A stretch of DNA of 64,000 nucleotides. It comes from Berkiella sp964496435. Its GTDB lineage: Bacteria > Pseudomonadota > Gammaproteobacteria > Berkiellales > Berkiellaceae. Both the position numbers and the translations under genes were made by a program. Each line of letters begins with the position of its first letter. Position 1 is the first letter of the stretch. Positions 8,644 through 18,055 of this stretch are shown here, piece after piece. The stretch is from assembly GCA_964496435.1 (NCBI GenBank), contig CAZBZP010000018.1, forward strand, positions 17,049 to 81,048, read 5' to 3'. A model generated the notes under the pieces. That model had not been told where the DNA came from and made no database searches. It saw only the letters and a program-made list of their open reading frames with translations.

Positions 8644-9762
8644 CTATAACCTCATGGGCATAACGACATAGGCATGCTGCCCTGCTAGATTACCTTCGCC
8701 AATAGCGGCATCAAATAAAATAACATGATTGGGTGAAGTGAAAGCAACACGCACCATGTCGGATTTGATGATATTGAGATATTCAACGAGGTAGCTCGCG
8801 TTTGCGCCAATTTCGATAGTGGGACCATCAAATGCAATTTCTACTTCGTCTTCCACTTCATCTTTATCTGGCGTGGTGGCAATAATGCGTAATAAATTGG
8901 GGGTAAATTGCAAACCAACACCACGATACTTATCCGTAAATAATACCGAAACACGTAGTAAGGCTTGCTTTAACAATTCCCGAGAGACTTCAAATTGATA
9001 AGGTGTCGTTTGTGGTAACACACGCTGAAAATCAGGAAATTTACCTTCGATTAACTTTGTTACAAAGCTAGTGTGCGTACTTACGGCGCGTAAATGGTTT
9101 TTACCAATCACCAAGCCAATTTCCTCATCCCCTTCCACAAACAGGCGTTGCATTTCTAGCACTGCTTTGCGTGGGACAATGACTGAAAGCGGCTCAGAAA
9201 CGGGGCTACGCAGCGCCAAGGCCATTGTGGCCAAGCGATGACCGTCTGTGGCCACCATACGAACCTCATTCTGCCAAAAGACCATCAGCACCCCATTGAG
9301 GTAATAGCGCACGTCCTGCTGCGCCATCGCAAAGCTAGTTACGTCTAATAGTTGACGCAGAACGCTTTGCTTGATGGAAAGCTCCACATCCCCAGGACTC
9401 TCTTCTACCTTAGGAAAGTTATCTGCAGGCAAAGATGCCATGGTAAAGCGGCTTCGACCCGAGCGAACCACCACTTTATTTTCAGCCATTTCAAATGAAA
9501 TTAAGGCATTCTCAGGAAGCGCTTTACAGATATCAATCAGCTTTTTGCCTGGAATAGTAATAGCCCCTGGTTGTGCGTTATGTGCAAGCGGCACGCGCGC
9601 AATCATTTCAATTTCAAGATCCGTGCCGGTTAAAGACAGTAATTGGCTTTTTACCACCACCAACACGTTAGATAAAATCGGCAACGTTTGTCGGCGCTCA
9701 AGCGCGCCTTGTACACGTTGTAAAGGTTTTAGCAAAGCTTCACGTTGAATGGTAAATTGCAT
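8644..9762 (-). CDS. dnaN: DNA polymerase III beta sliding clamp
   Basis: Ring-shaped processivity clamp for DNA polymerase III and other clamp-binding proteins. The 372 residues contain the three repeated clamp domains; the N-terminus (MQFTIQREALLKPLQRVQGA) and TLPILSNVLV match the family, and the C-terminus ends YVVMPMRL, the usual clamp ending. It starts 4 nt after the dnaA stop, so dnaA-dnaN are co-transcribed. recF begins 59 nt downstream. No irregularities. Confidence 0.97.
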   Translation of the reverse strand: MQFTIQREALLKPLQRVQGALERRQTLPILSNVLVVVKSQLLSLTGTDLEIEMIARVPLAHNAQPGAITIPGKKLIDICKALPENALISFEMAENKVVVRSGRSRFTMASLPADNFPKVEESPGDVELSIKQSVLRQLLDVTSFAMAQQDVRYYLNGVLMVFWQNEVRMVATDGHRLATMALALRSPVSEPLSVIVPRKAVLEMQRLFVEGDEEIGLVIGKNHLRAVSTHTSFVTKLIEGKFPDFQRVLPQTTPYQFEVSRELLKQALLRVSVLFTDKYRGVGLQFTPNLLRIIATTPDKDEVEDEVEIAFDGPTIEIGANASYLVEYLNIIKSDMVRVAFTSPNHVILFDAAIGEGNLAGQHAYVVMPMRL

Positions 9763-9766
9763 GGGA

Positions 9767-11104
9767 TTACGTCGATAAAATACGGGTTAAATTAGCAAAA
9801 TCTTCGCCGATATCAGCATCAGATTCTCTCATGCCTTTGATAGTTCGGCAGGCATGCAAAACTGTTGTGTGATCTCTTCCACCAAAAGCGTCGCCAATTT
9901 CAGGTAAACTGTGATTCGTTAGTTCTTTACACAAAGACATCGCCATTTGCCGTGGTCTTGCAACAGAACGATTTCGCCTTTTAGAGAGTAAATCCGCCAC
10001 TTTGATTTTGTAATACTCTGCAACGATACGCAAAATATTATCCATAGAAACTAATTTATCTTGCAAGGCTAAAACATCTTTTAAAGCTTCTTGCACAAAT
10101 TCTAAAGTAATAGCAGAACCTGTAAATTGCGCATTAGCAATAATGCGTTTTAAGGCACCTTCTAATTCTCTAACGTTCGAACGTATACGCTTAGCAATAA
10201 AGAAAGCAACTTCATGTGGTAAATCAATTGCACAATGCTCTGCTTTGCTCATTAAAATTGCAACGCGCGTTTCAAGTTCTGGTGGCTCTACAGCGACAGT
10301 TAAACCTGAACCAAAACGAGATTGTAATCTTTCTTCAATACCGCTGATTTCTTTAGGATAACGATCAGAGGTTAAAATTATTTGTTGTTGCCCTTCTAAA
10401 AGTGCATTAAAGGTGTGGAAAAACTCTTCTTGTGAACGCTCTTTTCCAGCAAAAAACTGAATATCGTCGATTAATAAAGCATCCACTGAACGATAAAATC
10501 GCTTAAATTCATTAATGGCATTGCTTTGCAAAGCCTTAACCATATCAGCCACAAAACGCTCTGAATGTAGGTAAACAACCTTGGCATCATTACGATGAGC
10601 AATAATCGCATTACCTATAGCATGCATTAAGTGTGTTTTACCTAAACCTACCCCACCATATAAAAATAAGGGGTTGTAAGCACCGCCAGGATTTTCTGCA
10701 ACTTGTTTGGCAGCGGCTTCTGCTAATTGGTTTGATTTACCGACCACAAAGTTTTCAAAAATAAAGCTCGTGTTTAAATTGCTTTGATGTGACACTTTCA
10801 TCGTGCTAGGTGGCGCACTAACACGAACGCTTTGAGGAGCGCTCTCTTCTTCTTGTGGCGCATGACGCTCCCCGATGCCGATGGTAAGTCTTAATGCTTT
10901 GCCATTAATCTGAGCCAAGATATCGCCAATGCGTGCTAAATAGTCCTGGGAAACGCCATCAAGTACATATTGATTGGGCGCCCATAAAATCAACCCACCG
11001 TTAATTTCTTCTGCTTGTAAGGGGCTTATCCATTGATTAAAGGGTAATTGCGCTACTTCTTCTTTAAGGCGCGCCAAGCATTGCTGCCAAAGTGATAACT
11101 CCAC
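9767..11104 (-). CDS. dnaA: Chromosomal replication initiator DnaA
   Basis: AAA+ initiator that binds DnaA boxes and melts oriC. I chose the GTG at 11104, giving MELSLWQQCLARL, which lines up with the E. coli N-terminus (MSLSLWQQCLARL) and has AGGGGA upstream; a TTG at 11137 in frame would add 11 unconserved residues. Domain I is followed by a short linker. Walker A is GGVGLGKTHLMHAIG, Walker B LLIDDIQFFAG, and the C-terminal DNA-binding signature is GGRDHTTVLHACR. About 445 residues, normal length. It reads away from the adjacent oriC. Confidence 0.97.
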   Translation of the reverse strand: MELSLWQQCLARLKEEVAQLPFNQWISPLQAEEINGGLILWAPNQYVLDGVSQDYLARIGDILAQINGKALRLTIGIGERHAPQEEESAPQSVRVSAPPSTMKVSHQSNLNTSFIFENFVVGKSNQLAEAAAKQVAENPGGAYNPLFLYGGVGLGKTHLMHAIGNAIIAHRNDAKVVYLHSERFVADMVKALQSNAINEFKRFYRSVDALLIDDIQFFAGKERSQEEFFHTFNALLEGQQQIILTSDRYPKEISGIEERLQSRFGSGLTVAVEPPELETRVAILMSKAEHCAIDLPHEVAFFIAKRIRSNVRELEGALKRIIANAQFTGSAITLEFVQEALKDVLALQDKLVSMDNILRIVAEYYKIKVADLLSKRRNRSVARPRQMAMSLCKELTNHSLPEIGDAFGGRDHTTVLHACRTIKGMRESDADIGEDFANLTRILST

Positions 11105-12267
11105 TGCTCTATCAACTCCCCTGTGTATTATTTTCAAAATTTAAGGCAAAAAAAACCGACGCATTTGCAATGCAGAACGATTTTAGTTGGAAAATTAAAA
11201 TAGCTTTTAGGCTTCCCACTTCACCTGAGGCAGATCATGCACTCATTTGTTTTGTTTATTGCGTAAAGTGGAAATCGCATTCTAACCCCCTTCTTTAAAG
11301 TTATCCACACTGTTTTTTAGATCGCACTTAAAGTTATCCACTGGGGTTGTGGCATAAACTGTGGTTAGTGAAATTAAAAGATGTTGATAAACCAAGCATT
11401 TATCCCCTTTGTGCTCACCCCCATGAACTTATCCACAACTTATAGACTCAACATTCAAAGGCTATACACAGAGATTGGTCCGTTCTAAGGATCTGATCAT
11501 TAACGGTTTTTTCAGCCTATCACCAACTTTGCTTGCCCTAATCTTAATAAACAAAGATCAAATGAATTATAAATTTATGTTATTGGGTATTTTTAAAATT
11601 CCAAGGGATTATCCACAGCTTGCATGGGATATGCTCTTGGTAAGTTGTCATTTTTCCGTGGTTAAGTACGTCCTTTTTGTGAATTCTTTGCAAAGCACCA
11701 ACTTATCCCCAAGTCATCCCCTGCTTATGCCCCCATAAAGCAACAAGATTAAATAATTTTAAATACCTGTATAGTATAAAAAAAAACGAGTTATCCACAG
11801 CGAGCTCCCAGCTAATAATCATAGATCTCTTGATCATGAAAAGAATTAATCATATTTGGTGCCCACAAAGTGAGCTTTATATGTTTACTAGCTAATTAAA
11901 ATGGAAATATGTGGGTAAGTATGGGGATAGCATCACGCGAAAATTGTGGAAAAAGAGGCGTTTTATGCAAAATGTAAAATTCCTTAAAGTTATGCACTGC
12001 TTATTAGCCTATTTATCTTAAAGAAACCCACAAAGTTAAAAGTTTGCTAATACTATGTTTTAATTAGCTTTTTATGACTTATCCCCTATTCTTTCTTTCA
12101 CTAATCATTATCTTTAAATTACACATATGTATTTATTCAATATCATTTTAAAAATCCTTATCAGAGATTCGAGGATTAACTTGACATTAAAAAATGGTTC
12201 GCATATAGTTAACCGCCTAATTTTTAGGGAATTTTTGTATTAAAGTTATTTAGCTCGCGGAGCTGCT
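11105..12267. other. Replication origin (oriC) between dnaA and rpmH
   Basis: AT-rich, non-coding 1.16-kb gap between divergently oriented dnaA and rpmH, the classical gammaproteobacterial origin position. I find DnaA boxes TTATCCACA at 11301-11309, 11429-11437, 11609-11617 and 11791-11799. Near-consensus boxes are at 11334-11342 (TTATCCACT), 11400-11408, 11703-11711 and 12079-12087 (TTATCCCCN). All eight point the same way. Seven GATC sites lie between 11233 and 11835, usable by the Dam enzyme encoded at 52127. The stretch 11840-12180 is the most AT-rich and a plausible unwinding region. The small ORFs here are not credible. Confidence 0.9.
12181..12209 (+). promoter_or_regulatory. Sigma-70 promoter of rpmH
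   Basis: TTGACA at 12181-12186 and TATAGT at 12204-12209 with a 17-nt spacer. This is a near-ideal sigma-70 promoter placed about 58 nt before the rpmH start, and it should drive rpmH-rnpA-yidD-yidC. Confidence 0.85.
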
Positions 12268-12423
12268 ATGAAAAGAACTTTCCAGAGAAAAAGTCAGTTA
12301 AGAAGGGCTAGAACCCATGGTTTTCGTGCTCGCATGAAAACAAAAGGCGGGAGAGCTGTTTTGGCCAACCGTCGTAGAAAAGGGCGCAAGAGACTCGCTC
12401 CCGTTGGTGGAACGAAGAAATAA
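12268..12423 (+). CDS. rpmH: 50S ribosomal protein L34
   Basis: Small basic protein of the large ribosomal subunit. The 51-codon frame begins MKRTFQRKSQLRRARTHGFR and continues with the L34 core ARMKTKGGRAVLANRRRKGR. It is slightly longer than the E. coli protein (46 aa) because of a few extra C-terminal residues (LAPVGGTKK). GGAG at 12259-12262 is a good ribosome-binding site. It is the first gene of the operon leading away from oriC, directly after the strong promoter at 12181. Its position next to the origin is conserved in many bacteria. Confidence 0.97.
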   Translation: MKRTFQRKSQLRRARTHGFRARMKTKGGRAVLANRRRKGRKRLAPVGGTKK

Positions 12424-12515
12424 AAACCTGTGAATACTTTTCCCTTATCTTTTCTACATCACTGTGGAAAGAATAGGGGAGAGTGACAGTGTTAAAGATA
12501 TGACAGGATATTAAG

Positions 12516-12893
12516 CTGACAACCATTGTTCCAAAAAGCTTAGTTTTCCCTAAACAACATCGATTGCTTATTCCCGACGAGTTTCAGAGAGTATTTAAGC
12601 AAGGGCGCAAACAAAGAGGGGCGTTATTTACCCTGTTTTGTTGTGCAAATGGGAAAACGAATGCGCGTTTAGGTCTTGCTATAGCCAAACGTCATGTTCC
12701 TTCTGCGGTAAATAGAAATCGCATACGACGCATAATACGCGAAAGCTTTCGCTATCATCAGTCGCAATTGTATGGGAATGATGTCGTTGTGATTATGCAA
12801 AGACAACTTCCAGAAGTATGTAACGCAACGCTGCAAGAGGAACTACAACAGCAATGGCAAAAATTAATGAGCTCTTTGCGAAATTTCTCTTAG
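12516..12893 (+). CDS. rnpA: Ribonuclease P protein component (non-standard start)
   Basis: Protein subunit of RNase P, which processes tRNA 5' ends with the catalytic RNA. The signature RNRIRRIIRESFR is clear and the length of about 125 codons is typical. The conserved N-terminal segment (LVFPKQHRLLIPDEF) begins upstream of the first ATG/GTG/TTG-type codon in frame, a TTG at 12564 with no ribosome-binding site. I therefore place the start at CTG 12516, seven bases after AGGA; ATT at 12525 is another option. The 3' end overlaps yidD by 40 nt, as is common. Identity sure, start uncertain. Confidence 0.9.
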   Translation: MTTIVPKSLVFPKQHRLLIPDEFQRVFKQGRKQRGALFTLFCCANGKTNARLGLAIAKRHVPSAVNRNRIRRIIRESFRYHQSQLYGNDVVVIMQRQLPEVCNATLQEELQQQWQKLMSSLRNFS

Positions 12894-13102
12894 GTGCAAT
12901 TCATTTTTATCGCTGGATGATTAGTCCCATGCTGGGAAATAGATGCCGTTTTTATCCTTCTTGCTCTCAATATGCCTTGGATGCAATCAAGCAATTTGGT
13001 GCACTTAAGGGCAGTTTTTTAACCATCAAAAGATTATCAAAATGCCATCCTTTTCATAAGGGTGGTGTTGATCTGGTACCAACTCCAAACAGGACTAACT
13101 AG
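12854..13102 (+). CDS. yidD: Membrane protein insertion efficiency factor YidD
   Basis: Small amphipathic protein thought to help YidC insert inner-membrane proteins. The 82 residues carry the family block YRWMISPMLGNRCRFYPSCS with its conserved cysteines, followed by a third Cys in LSKCHPFHKGG. It overlaps rnpA by 40 nt and ends 2 nt before yidC, the standard rnpA-yidD-yidC arrangement. Confidence 0.95.
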   Translation: MAKINELFAKFLLGAIHFYRWMISPMLGNRCRFYPSCSQYALDAIKQFGALKGSFLTIKRLSKCHPFHKGGVDLVPTPNRTN

Positions 13103-13104
13103 GT

Positions 13105-14781
13105 ATGGAATTACAACGTACACGTATTTTTTTATTAGTTTCTCTTTTTGCAGTAGGTTTTGCCTTGTTTACCTTTTGGCAGCAAGAACATAAAGCGCTA
13201 CCAGAACAAGAAACATCCGCCGTAAATGCAGCATCTTCACAAAGCGATATTCCATCGGTAACAACCGCGAGCGTGCAACATTCTTCAGCAGCAACACCTG
13301 CCACGAATGAATTGCCCTTAACCAAAGCGGGTGAATTAATTGAAATTAAAACAGATACACTCAGTCTTAAAGTAGATCTCAATGGGGGAGATATTGTTAG
13401 AGCTGAGCTTTTAAAATATCCACAAACTTTAAACAGCGAAAAGGGCGTCGTCCTTTTAGACAGAGCAAAGGGTAAAGACTATATTGCTCAATCTGGCCTT
13501 ATCGGTAAAGACGAATTGGGGCCTGATTCACATGCTCATGGTCGTGCGCAATACACAGCATCTGCACATCAGTTCCAATTAGAAGATAATCAAGACGAAC
13601 TAAAAGTAAATTTACATTGGCAAAATCAGGAAGGCGTTAAAGTTGTAAAAACACTGAGCTTGAAACGCGGAACTTATCTGGTGGATGTAAACTACAATAT
13701 TCACAATCCGAAAAGCACGGTTTGGCAAGGTAGTTTCTATGGTCAATTACAGCGTGAACATGTCAAAGAAAAAAGTAATGGCATGTTTGGCGTTCAAATG
13801 TATCAAGGGGGCGCGCTTTATACGCCCAGTAAACCGTTTAAGAAAATCAGTTTTCAAGATATGCAAAAATCGCCATTTCGTGAAGAAATTCAAGGTGGTT
13901 GGGCAGCACAAGTAGAACATTATTTCTTATCGGCATGGGTGCCTGATGCGCAAAGCACTAACACATATTACACTCGCGTAGACAATGATAACGTTTACAA
14001 TATCGGTGCTGTAACGCCTGTTGAAGTACAACCAAACACAAGCCAATCGTGGGAAGGTAGATTTTACATAGGCCCTGAAATTGCTGATGTGTTAGAAAAA
14101 GTTTCACCAGGTCTGAACCTAACAATTGATTACGGTATTTTATGGCCCATATCGCAATTAATTTTCTGGTTGTTAAAATCCATTTATGGTTTTGTAGGGA
14201 ATTGGGGATGGTCTATTATTTTGGTCACATTGGTGATCAAGGTCCTCTTTTATAAACTTTCTGCTGCAAGTTATCGCTCCATGGGCAGAATGCGATTGTT
14301 GCAACCACGTATTGAATTGCTAAAAGAACGTCATAAAGATGATAAGCAGCAATTCAGCATGGCCTTGATGGATTTATATAAGAAAGAAAAATTAAATCCT
14401 TTGGGCGGTTGCTTGCCGATTTTGATTCAGATCCCAGTATTCATCGCGCTTTATTATGTTCTTCTTGAAAGCGTTGAGTTAAGACATGCTCCTTTTATGT
14501 TTTGGATAAAAGACTTGTCTAGTTCGGATCCTTATTTTGTATTGCCCCTCATTATGGGCGCAACAATGTTCTTGCAACAAAGATTAAACCCAGCACCACC
14601 AGATCCTGTGCAAGCCAAAGTGATGATGTTTATGCCAGTTATATTTACGGCACTCTTTATCACATTCCCATCTGGTTTGGTTCTGTACTGGACAGTGAAC
14701 AATATTCTTAGTATTGCTCAGCAATGGATCATTACCAAGCAAATTGAGCGTGAAGGAACAGCGCTTAAAAAAGCGAAATAA
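13105..14781 (+). CDS. yidC: Membrane protein insertase YidC
   Basis: Oxa1-family insertase for inner-membrane proteins, alone or with SecYEG. The 558 residues show an N-terminal membrane anchor (about 6-24), a low-complexity linker, the large periplasmic beta domain, and the conserved membrane core from about 350 on, including LNPLGGCLPILIQIPVFIAL and a closing pair of helices (FITFPSGLVLYWTVNN). The C-terminus is Lys-rich. It starts 2 nt after yidD and ends 3 nt before mnmE. Confidence 0.97.
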   Translation: MELQRTRIFLLVSLFAVGFALFTFWQQEHKALPEQETSAVNAASSQSDIPSVTTASVQHSSAATPATNELPLTKAGELIEIKTDTLSLKVDLNGGDIVRAELLKYPQTLNSEKGVVLLDRAKGKDYIAQSGLIGKDELGPDSHAHGRAQYTASAHQFQLEDNQDELKVNLHWQNQEGVKVVKTLSLKRGTYLVDVNYNIHNPKSTVWQGSFYGQLQREHVKEKSNGMFGVQMYQGGALYTPSKPFKKISFQDMQKSPFREEIQGGWAAQVEHYFLSAWVPDAQSTNTYYTRVDNDNVYNIGAVTPVEVQPNTSQSWEGRFYIGPEIADVLEKVSPGLNLTIDYGILWPISQLIFWLLKSIYGFVGNWGWSIILVTLVIKVLFYKLSAASYRSMGRMRLLQPRIELLKERHKDDKQQFSMALMDLYKKEKLNPLGGCLPILIQIPVFIALYYVLLESVELRHAPFMFWIKDLSSSDPYFVLPLIMGATMFLQQRLNPAPPDPVQAKVMMFMPVIFTALFITFPSGLVLYWTVNNILSIAQQWIITKQIEREGTALKKAK

Positions 14782-14784
14782 GCC

Positions 14785-16122
14785 ATGTTGTCGAATGACA
14801 CCATCGCAGCAATTGCTACACCTCCCGGCAGGGGAGGTGTGGGGATTGTAAGAATTTCAGGACCACTGGTTCCCCATATTGCAAGCCAACTCCTCAAAGG
14901 ACTACCCAGTCCGCGTATTGCCCACCTAAAATCTTTTTATGATATGCATGACAATATCATCGATAAAGGTTTGGCTTTGTTTTTTGTAGGCCCTCACTCT
15001 TTTACGGGAGAAGATCTTTTAGAGCTTCAAGGTCATGGTGGCCCAGTGCTGATGGATATGTTGTTAAGCACAGCGCTTCATCATGGGGCGCGACTTGCAA
15101 GACCTGGTGAATTTTCTGAACGTGCTTTTCTCAATGGCAAAATGGATTTAGCGCAATGTGAAGCAGTTGCAGATTTAATCGATGCAAGCACCCAACAAGC
15201 AGCAATCAGCGCATCACGTTCTCTTGTGGGCGTATTTTCAAAGCAAATTGAAACACTTTCTATCTCGATGATGGAATTACGCATTTTTGTAGAAGCGGCC
15301 ATAGATTTTCCTGAAGAAGAAGTTGATTTTTTAAGCGAAGGCGCCGTTCTTGAAAAAATTGAAGATTTGATTAGCCAATTAAAAACCTTGCTCAAAGGCG
15401 CTAAAATTGGTCAATTGCTTAGAGAGGGGATCACCATTGTATTGGCAGGTCGTCCGAATGCTGGTAAATCTAGCTTGTTAAACCAATTAACGCAGCGTGA
15501 ATCTGCTATCGTTACCCCTATTGCCGGTACGACGCGAGACCTTGTAAAAGAGACAATTCAAATTGACGGTTTTCCTATTAACATCGTTGATACTGCAGGC
15601 ATTCGCGAACAAGCAGATATTATTGAGCAAGAGGGTATAAAGCGTGCAAAAGAGCAGCAAGCTCTTGCAGATAACATCTTGTTAATCAAAGATGCTGCTT
15701 GCGAAGAAGACTACACACCAGAAGAATTAGACATACTGCGCGAGCATGGTCACAAAGTCACTTTGGTGATGAACAAAATAGATATGACTCAGCAAGAAAC
15801 CGGTTTTCGTGACAATAAATTATATCTGAGCGCCAAGACAGGGCAGGGGATGGAAGATTTATTGAGCCACATCAAAGCGCAATCAGGTATGCAGCAATGT
15901 GAAAACGGCGCTTTCATTGCCAGACGACGACACTTGGATGCTTTGCAAAAAGCACTGATATCATGTGAAAGTGCGCACAGGCAATTAGTTGGGCCTAAAG
16001 CGGGTGAGTTGGTAGCGCAAGAATTACGTTTTGCACAAGAAGCATTAGGTGAAATTGTGGGCAAAACAACATCGGATGATTTATTAGGCAAAATATTTTC
16101 AAGCTTTTGCATAGGTAAATAA
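14785..16122 (+). CDS. mnmE: tRNA uridine-5-carboxymethylaminomethyl modification GTPase MnmE
   Basis: GTPase that with MnmG installs the cmnm5 group on wobble U34 of certain tRNAs. The N-terminal tetrahydrofolate-binding domain begins DTIAAIATPPGRGGVGIVRI. The G1 loop is GRPNAGKSS at 222-230, the switch region has GTTRD, and NKID is the specificity motif. The C-terminus is FCIGK, which carries the functional Cys (442) of the family. 445 residues, normal length. mnmG starts 1 nt after the stop, so the two partner proteins are made together. Confidence 0.97.
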   Translation: MLSNDTIAAIATPPGRGGVGIVRISGPLVPHIASQLLKGLPSPRIAHLKSFYDMHDNIIDKGLALFFVGPHSFTGEDLLELQGHGGPVLMDMLLSTALHHGARLARPGEFSERAFLNGKMDLAQCEAVADLIDASTQQAAISASRSLVGVFSKQIETLSISMMELRIFVEAAIDFPEEEVDFLSEGAVLEKIEDLISQLKTLLKGAKIGQLLREGITIVLAGRPNAGKSSLLNQLTQRESAIVTPIAGTTRDLVKETIQIDGFPINIVDTAGIREQADIIEQEGIKRAKEQQALADNILLIKDAACEEDYTPEELDILREHGHKVTLVMNKIDMTQQETGFRDNKLYLSAKTGQGMEDLLSHIKAQSGMQQCENGAFIARRRHLDALQKALISCESAHRQLVGPKAGELVAQELRFAQEALGEIVGKTTSDDLLGKIFSSFCIGK

Positions 16123-16123
16123 G

Positions 16124-18055
16124 ATGGATTATCCAGAGCATTTTGAAGTGATAGTTGTTGGGGGCGGGCATGCTGGCACAGAAGCAGCATTAGCCTCTAG
16201 TCGTATGGGTGTTAAAACCTTATTACTTTCCCATAATATTGAAACCTTGGGGCAAATGTCTTGTAACCCCGCCATTGGTGGCATTGGTAAAGGTCATTTG
16301 GTAAAGGAAATTGATGCTTTAGGTGGCATCATGGCCAAAGCTGCAGATGCGGCAGGTATTCAATTTCGGATTTTAAATGCCAGCAAGGGCCCAGCTGTAA
16401 GAGCAACCCGCACACAAGCAGACCGAATGCTTTACAAGCAGACGATTCGTCATGCCTTAGAGAATCAAGAAAATTTATGGTTGTTTCAACAAGCTGTTGA
16501 TGATCTCATTATCAAAGACAACCAAGTTTGTGGTGTTATTACCCAGATGGGTTTACGTTTTCATGCAAGCGCTGTTGTGCTCACTGCAGGCACGTTTTTA
16601 GCAGGTAAAATCCATATTGGCTTGAATAATTATCAAGGTGGACGGGCAGGGTGCCCACCTTCTCTTAATTTAGCGACACGTCTTCGTGATTTGCCTTTTA
16701 CCATGGGACGCCTAAAAACAGGTACACCACCTCGCATTGATGGCAAAACCATAGATTTTAGCCAATTAGCAGAACAACCTGGGGATAACCCTGTTCCTGT
16801 TTTTTCTTTTTTAGGAGATGTTTCACAACATCCCAAGCAGATCAGTTGTTATATTACCCATACCAATGAACAAACCCACGATATTATTCGCCAAGGGCTT
16901 GATCGTTCTCCTTTGTTTTCGGGGGTGATAGAAGGTGTTGGTCCACGCTATTGTCCTTCGATTGAAGATAAAGTTGTGCGTTTTAAAGAAAAAAATGCAC
17001 ATCAAATATTTTTAGAACCTGAAGGCTTAGATACAAACGAATATTATCCTAATGGGATCTCGACCAGTCTTCCCTTTGATGTGCAGCTAAAATTGGTGCG
17101 CTCAATGAAGGGGTTGGAAAATGCCCATATCCTGCGACCAGGATATGCGATTGAGTATGATTATTTTGATCCAAGAGAATTAGAGCCCAGCTTGCAGTCA
17201 CGCCTTGTTAAGGGCTTATTTTTTGCAGGCCAAATTAATGGCACCACAGGTTATGAAGAAGCTGCAGCCCAAGGCATCGTGGCGGGTATTAATGCGGGAC
17301 GCTTTGCTTTAAGCGAACCTTTGTGGACGCTGCGTCGTGATGAAGCTTATATCGGCGTGTTAATTGATGATTTAATTACGCTTGGTACATTAGAGCCTTA
17401 TCGCATGTTTACCTCACGCGCAGAGCATCGATTAATATTAAGAGAAGACAATGCTGATCTTCGTTTAACATCAATCGGGCGTCAAATGGGATTGGTCTGT
17501 GATGAGAGGTGGGATTTCTATAATAAGAAAACCCAAGCTATTGAACGCTTCAATGAAATGATGAAGAGCATTAGCATTTTCCCTGAGACTGCTGAAGCTG
17601 CGATGTTAAAAGAGAATGCTCAAGTTGAGTTGGCGCGAGATTATAAATTGATGGAGCTTATCACGCGTCCTGAAATTCATATTTCAATGCTGCTTTGTTT
17701 ACCAAAAGTAAAGCAAATGCTTGAAAATGAAAATTTTGGTTTTGAAGCTTATGAAAAACAAGCTATTGAGCAAGTGGAAATTCAAGCAAAATATGCAGGG
17801 TATATAGCAAAGCAAGTGCTAGAAATTTCACGCTGTTCTAAAAATGAGAACACCTTAATTCCTGAAGACTTTGAATATAAAGGTATTCCAGGTTTATCTG
17901 CAGAAATTGTGGAAAAACTTACTCGCACCAAACCACAAACTGTCGGAATGGCTTCTCGTATTCCTGGCATCACGCCTGCAGCCATTTCGTTATTGTTGAT
18001 CTATTTAAAAAAATATCACCTAAGCAAAGAGAGCGACAATGTCCCAGCCTGTTAA
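16124..18055 (+). CDS. mnmG: tRNA uridine-5-carboxymethylaminomethyl modification enzyme MnmG
   Basis: FAD-dependent partner of MnmE in U34 modification. The 643-residue protein starts with the FAD-binding VVGGGHAGTEAALASSRMG, followed by MSCNPAIGGIGKGHLVKEID and GRLKTGTPPRID. The C-terminal helical domain ends near YLKKYHLS. Length is in the family range (E. coli 629). It overlaps rsmG by 17 nt, so rsmG is probably translationally coupled. Confidence 0.97.
   Translation: MDYPEHFEVIVVGGGHAGTEAALASSRMGVKTLLLSHNIETLGQMSCNPAIGGIGKGHLVKEIDALGGIMAKAADAAGIQFRILNASKGPAVRATRTQADRMLYKQTIRHALENQENLWLFQQAVDDLIIKDNQVCGVITQMGLRFHASAVVLTAGTFLAGKIHIGLNNYQGGRAGCPPSLNLATRLRDLPFTMGRLKTGTPPRIDGKTIDFSQLAEQPGDNPVPVFSFLGDVSQHPKQISCYITHTNEQTHDIIRQGLDRSPLFSGVIEGVGPRYCPSIEDKVVRFKEKNAHQIFLEPEGLDTNEYYPNGISTSLPFDVQLKLVRSMKGLENAHILRPGYAIEYDYFDPRELEPSLQSRLVKGLFFAGQINGTTGYEEAAAQGIVAGINAGRFALSEPLWTLRRDEAYIGVLIDDLITLGTLEPYRMFTSRAEHRLILREDNADLRLTSIGRQMGLVCDERWDFYNKKTQAIERFNEMMKSISIFPETAEAAMLKENAQVELARDYKLMELITRPEIHISMLLCLPKVKQMLENENFGFEAYEKQAIEQVEIQAKYAGYIAKQVLEISRCSKNENTLIPEDFEYKGIPGLSAEIVEKLTRTKPQTVGMASRIPGITPAAISLLLIYLKKYHLSKESDNVPAC

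Noticed and set aside
11475..11738. 87-codon ORF in oriC
   Set aside because: It covers DnaA boxes, has no ribosome-binding site and no protein-like composition.
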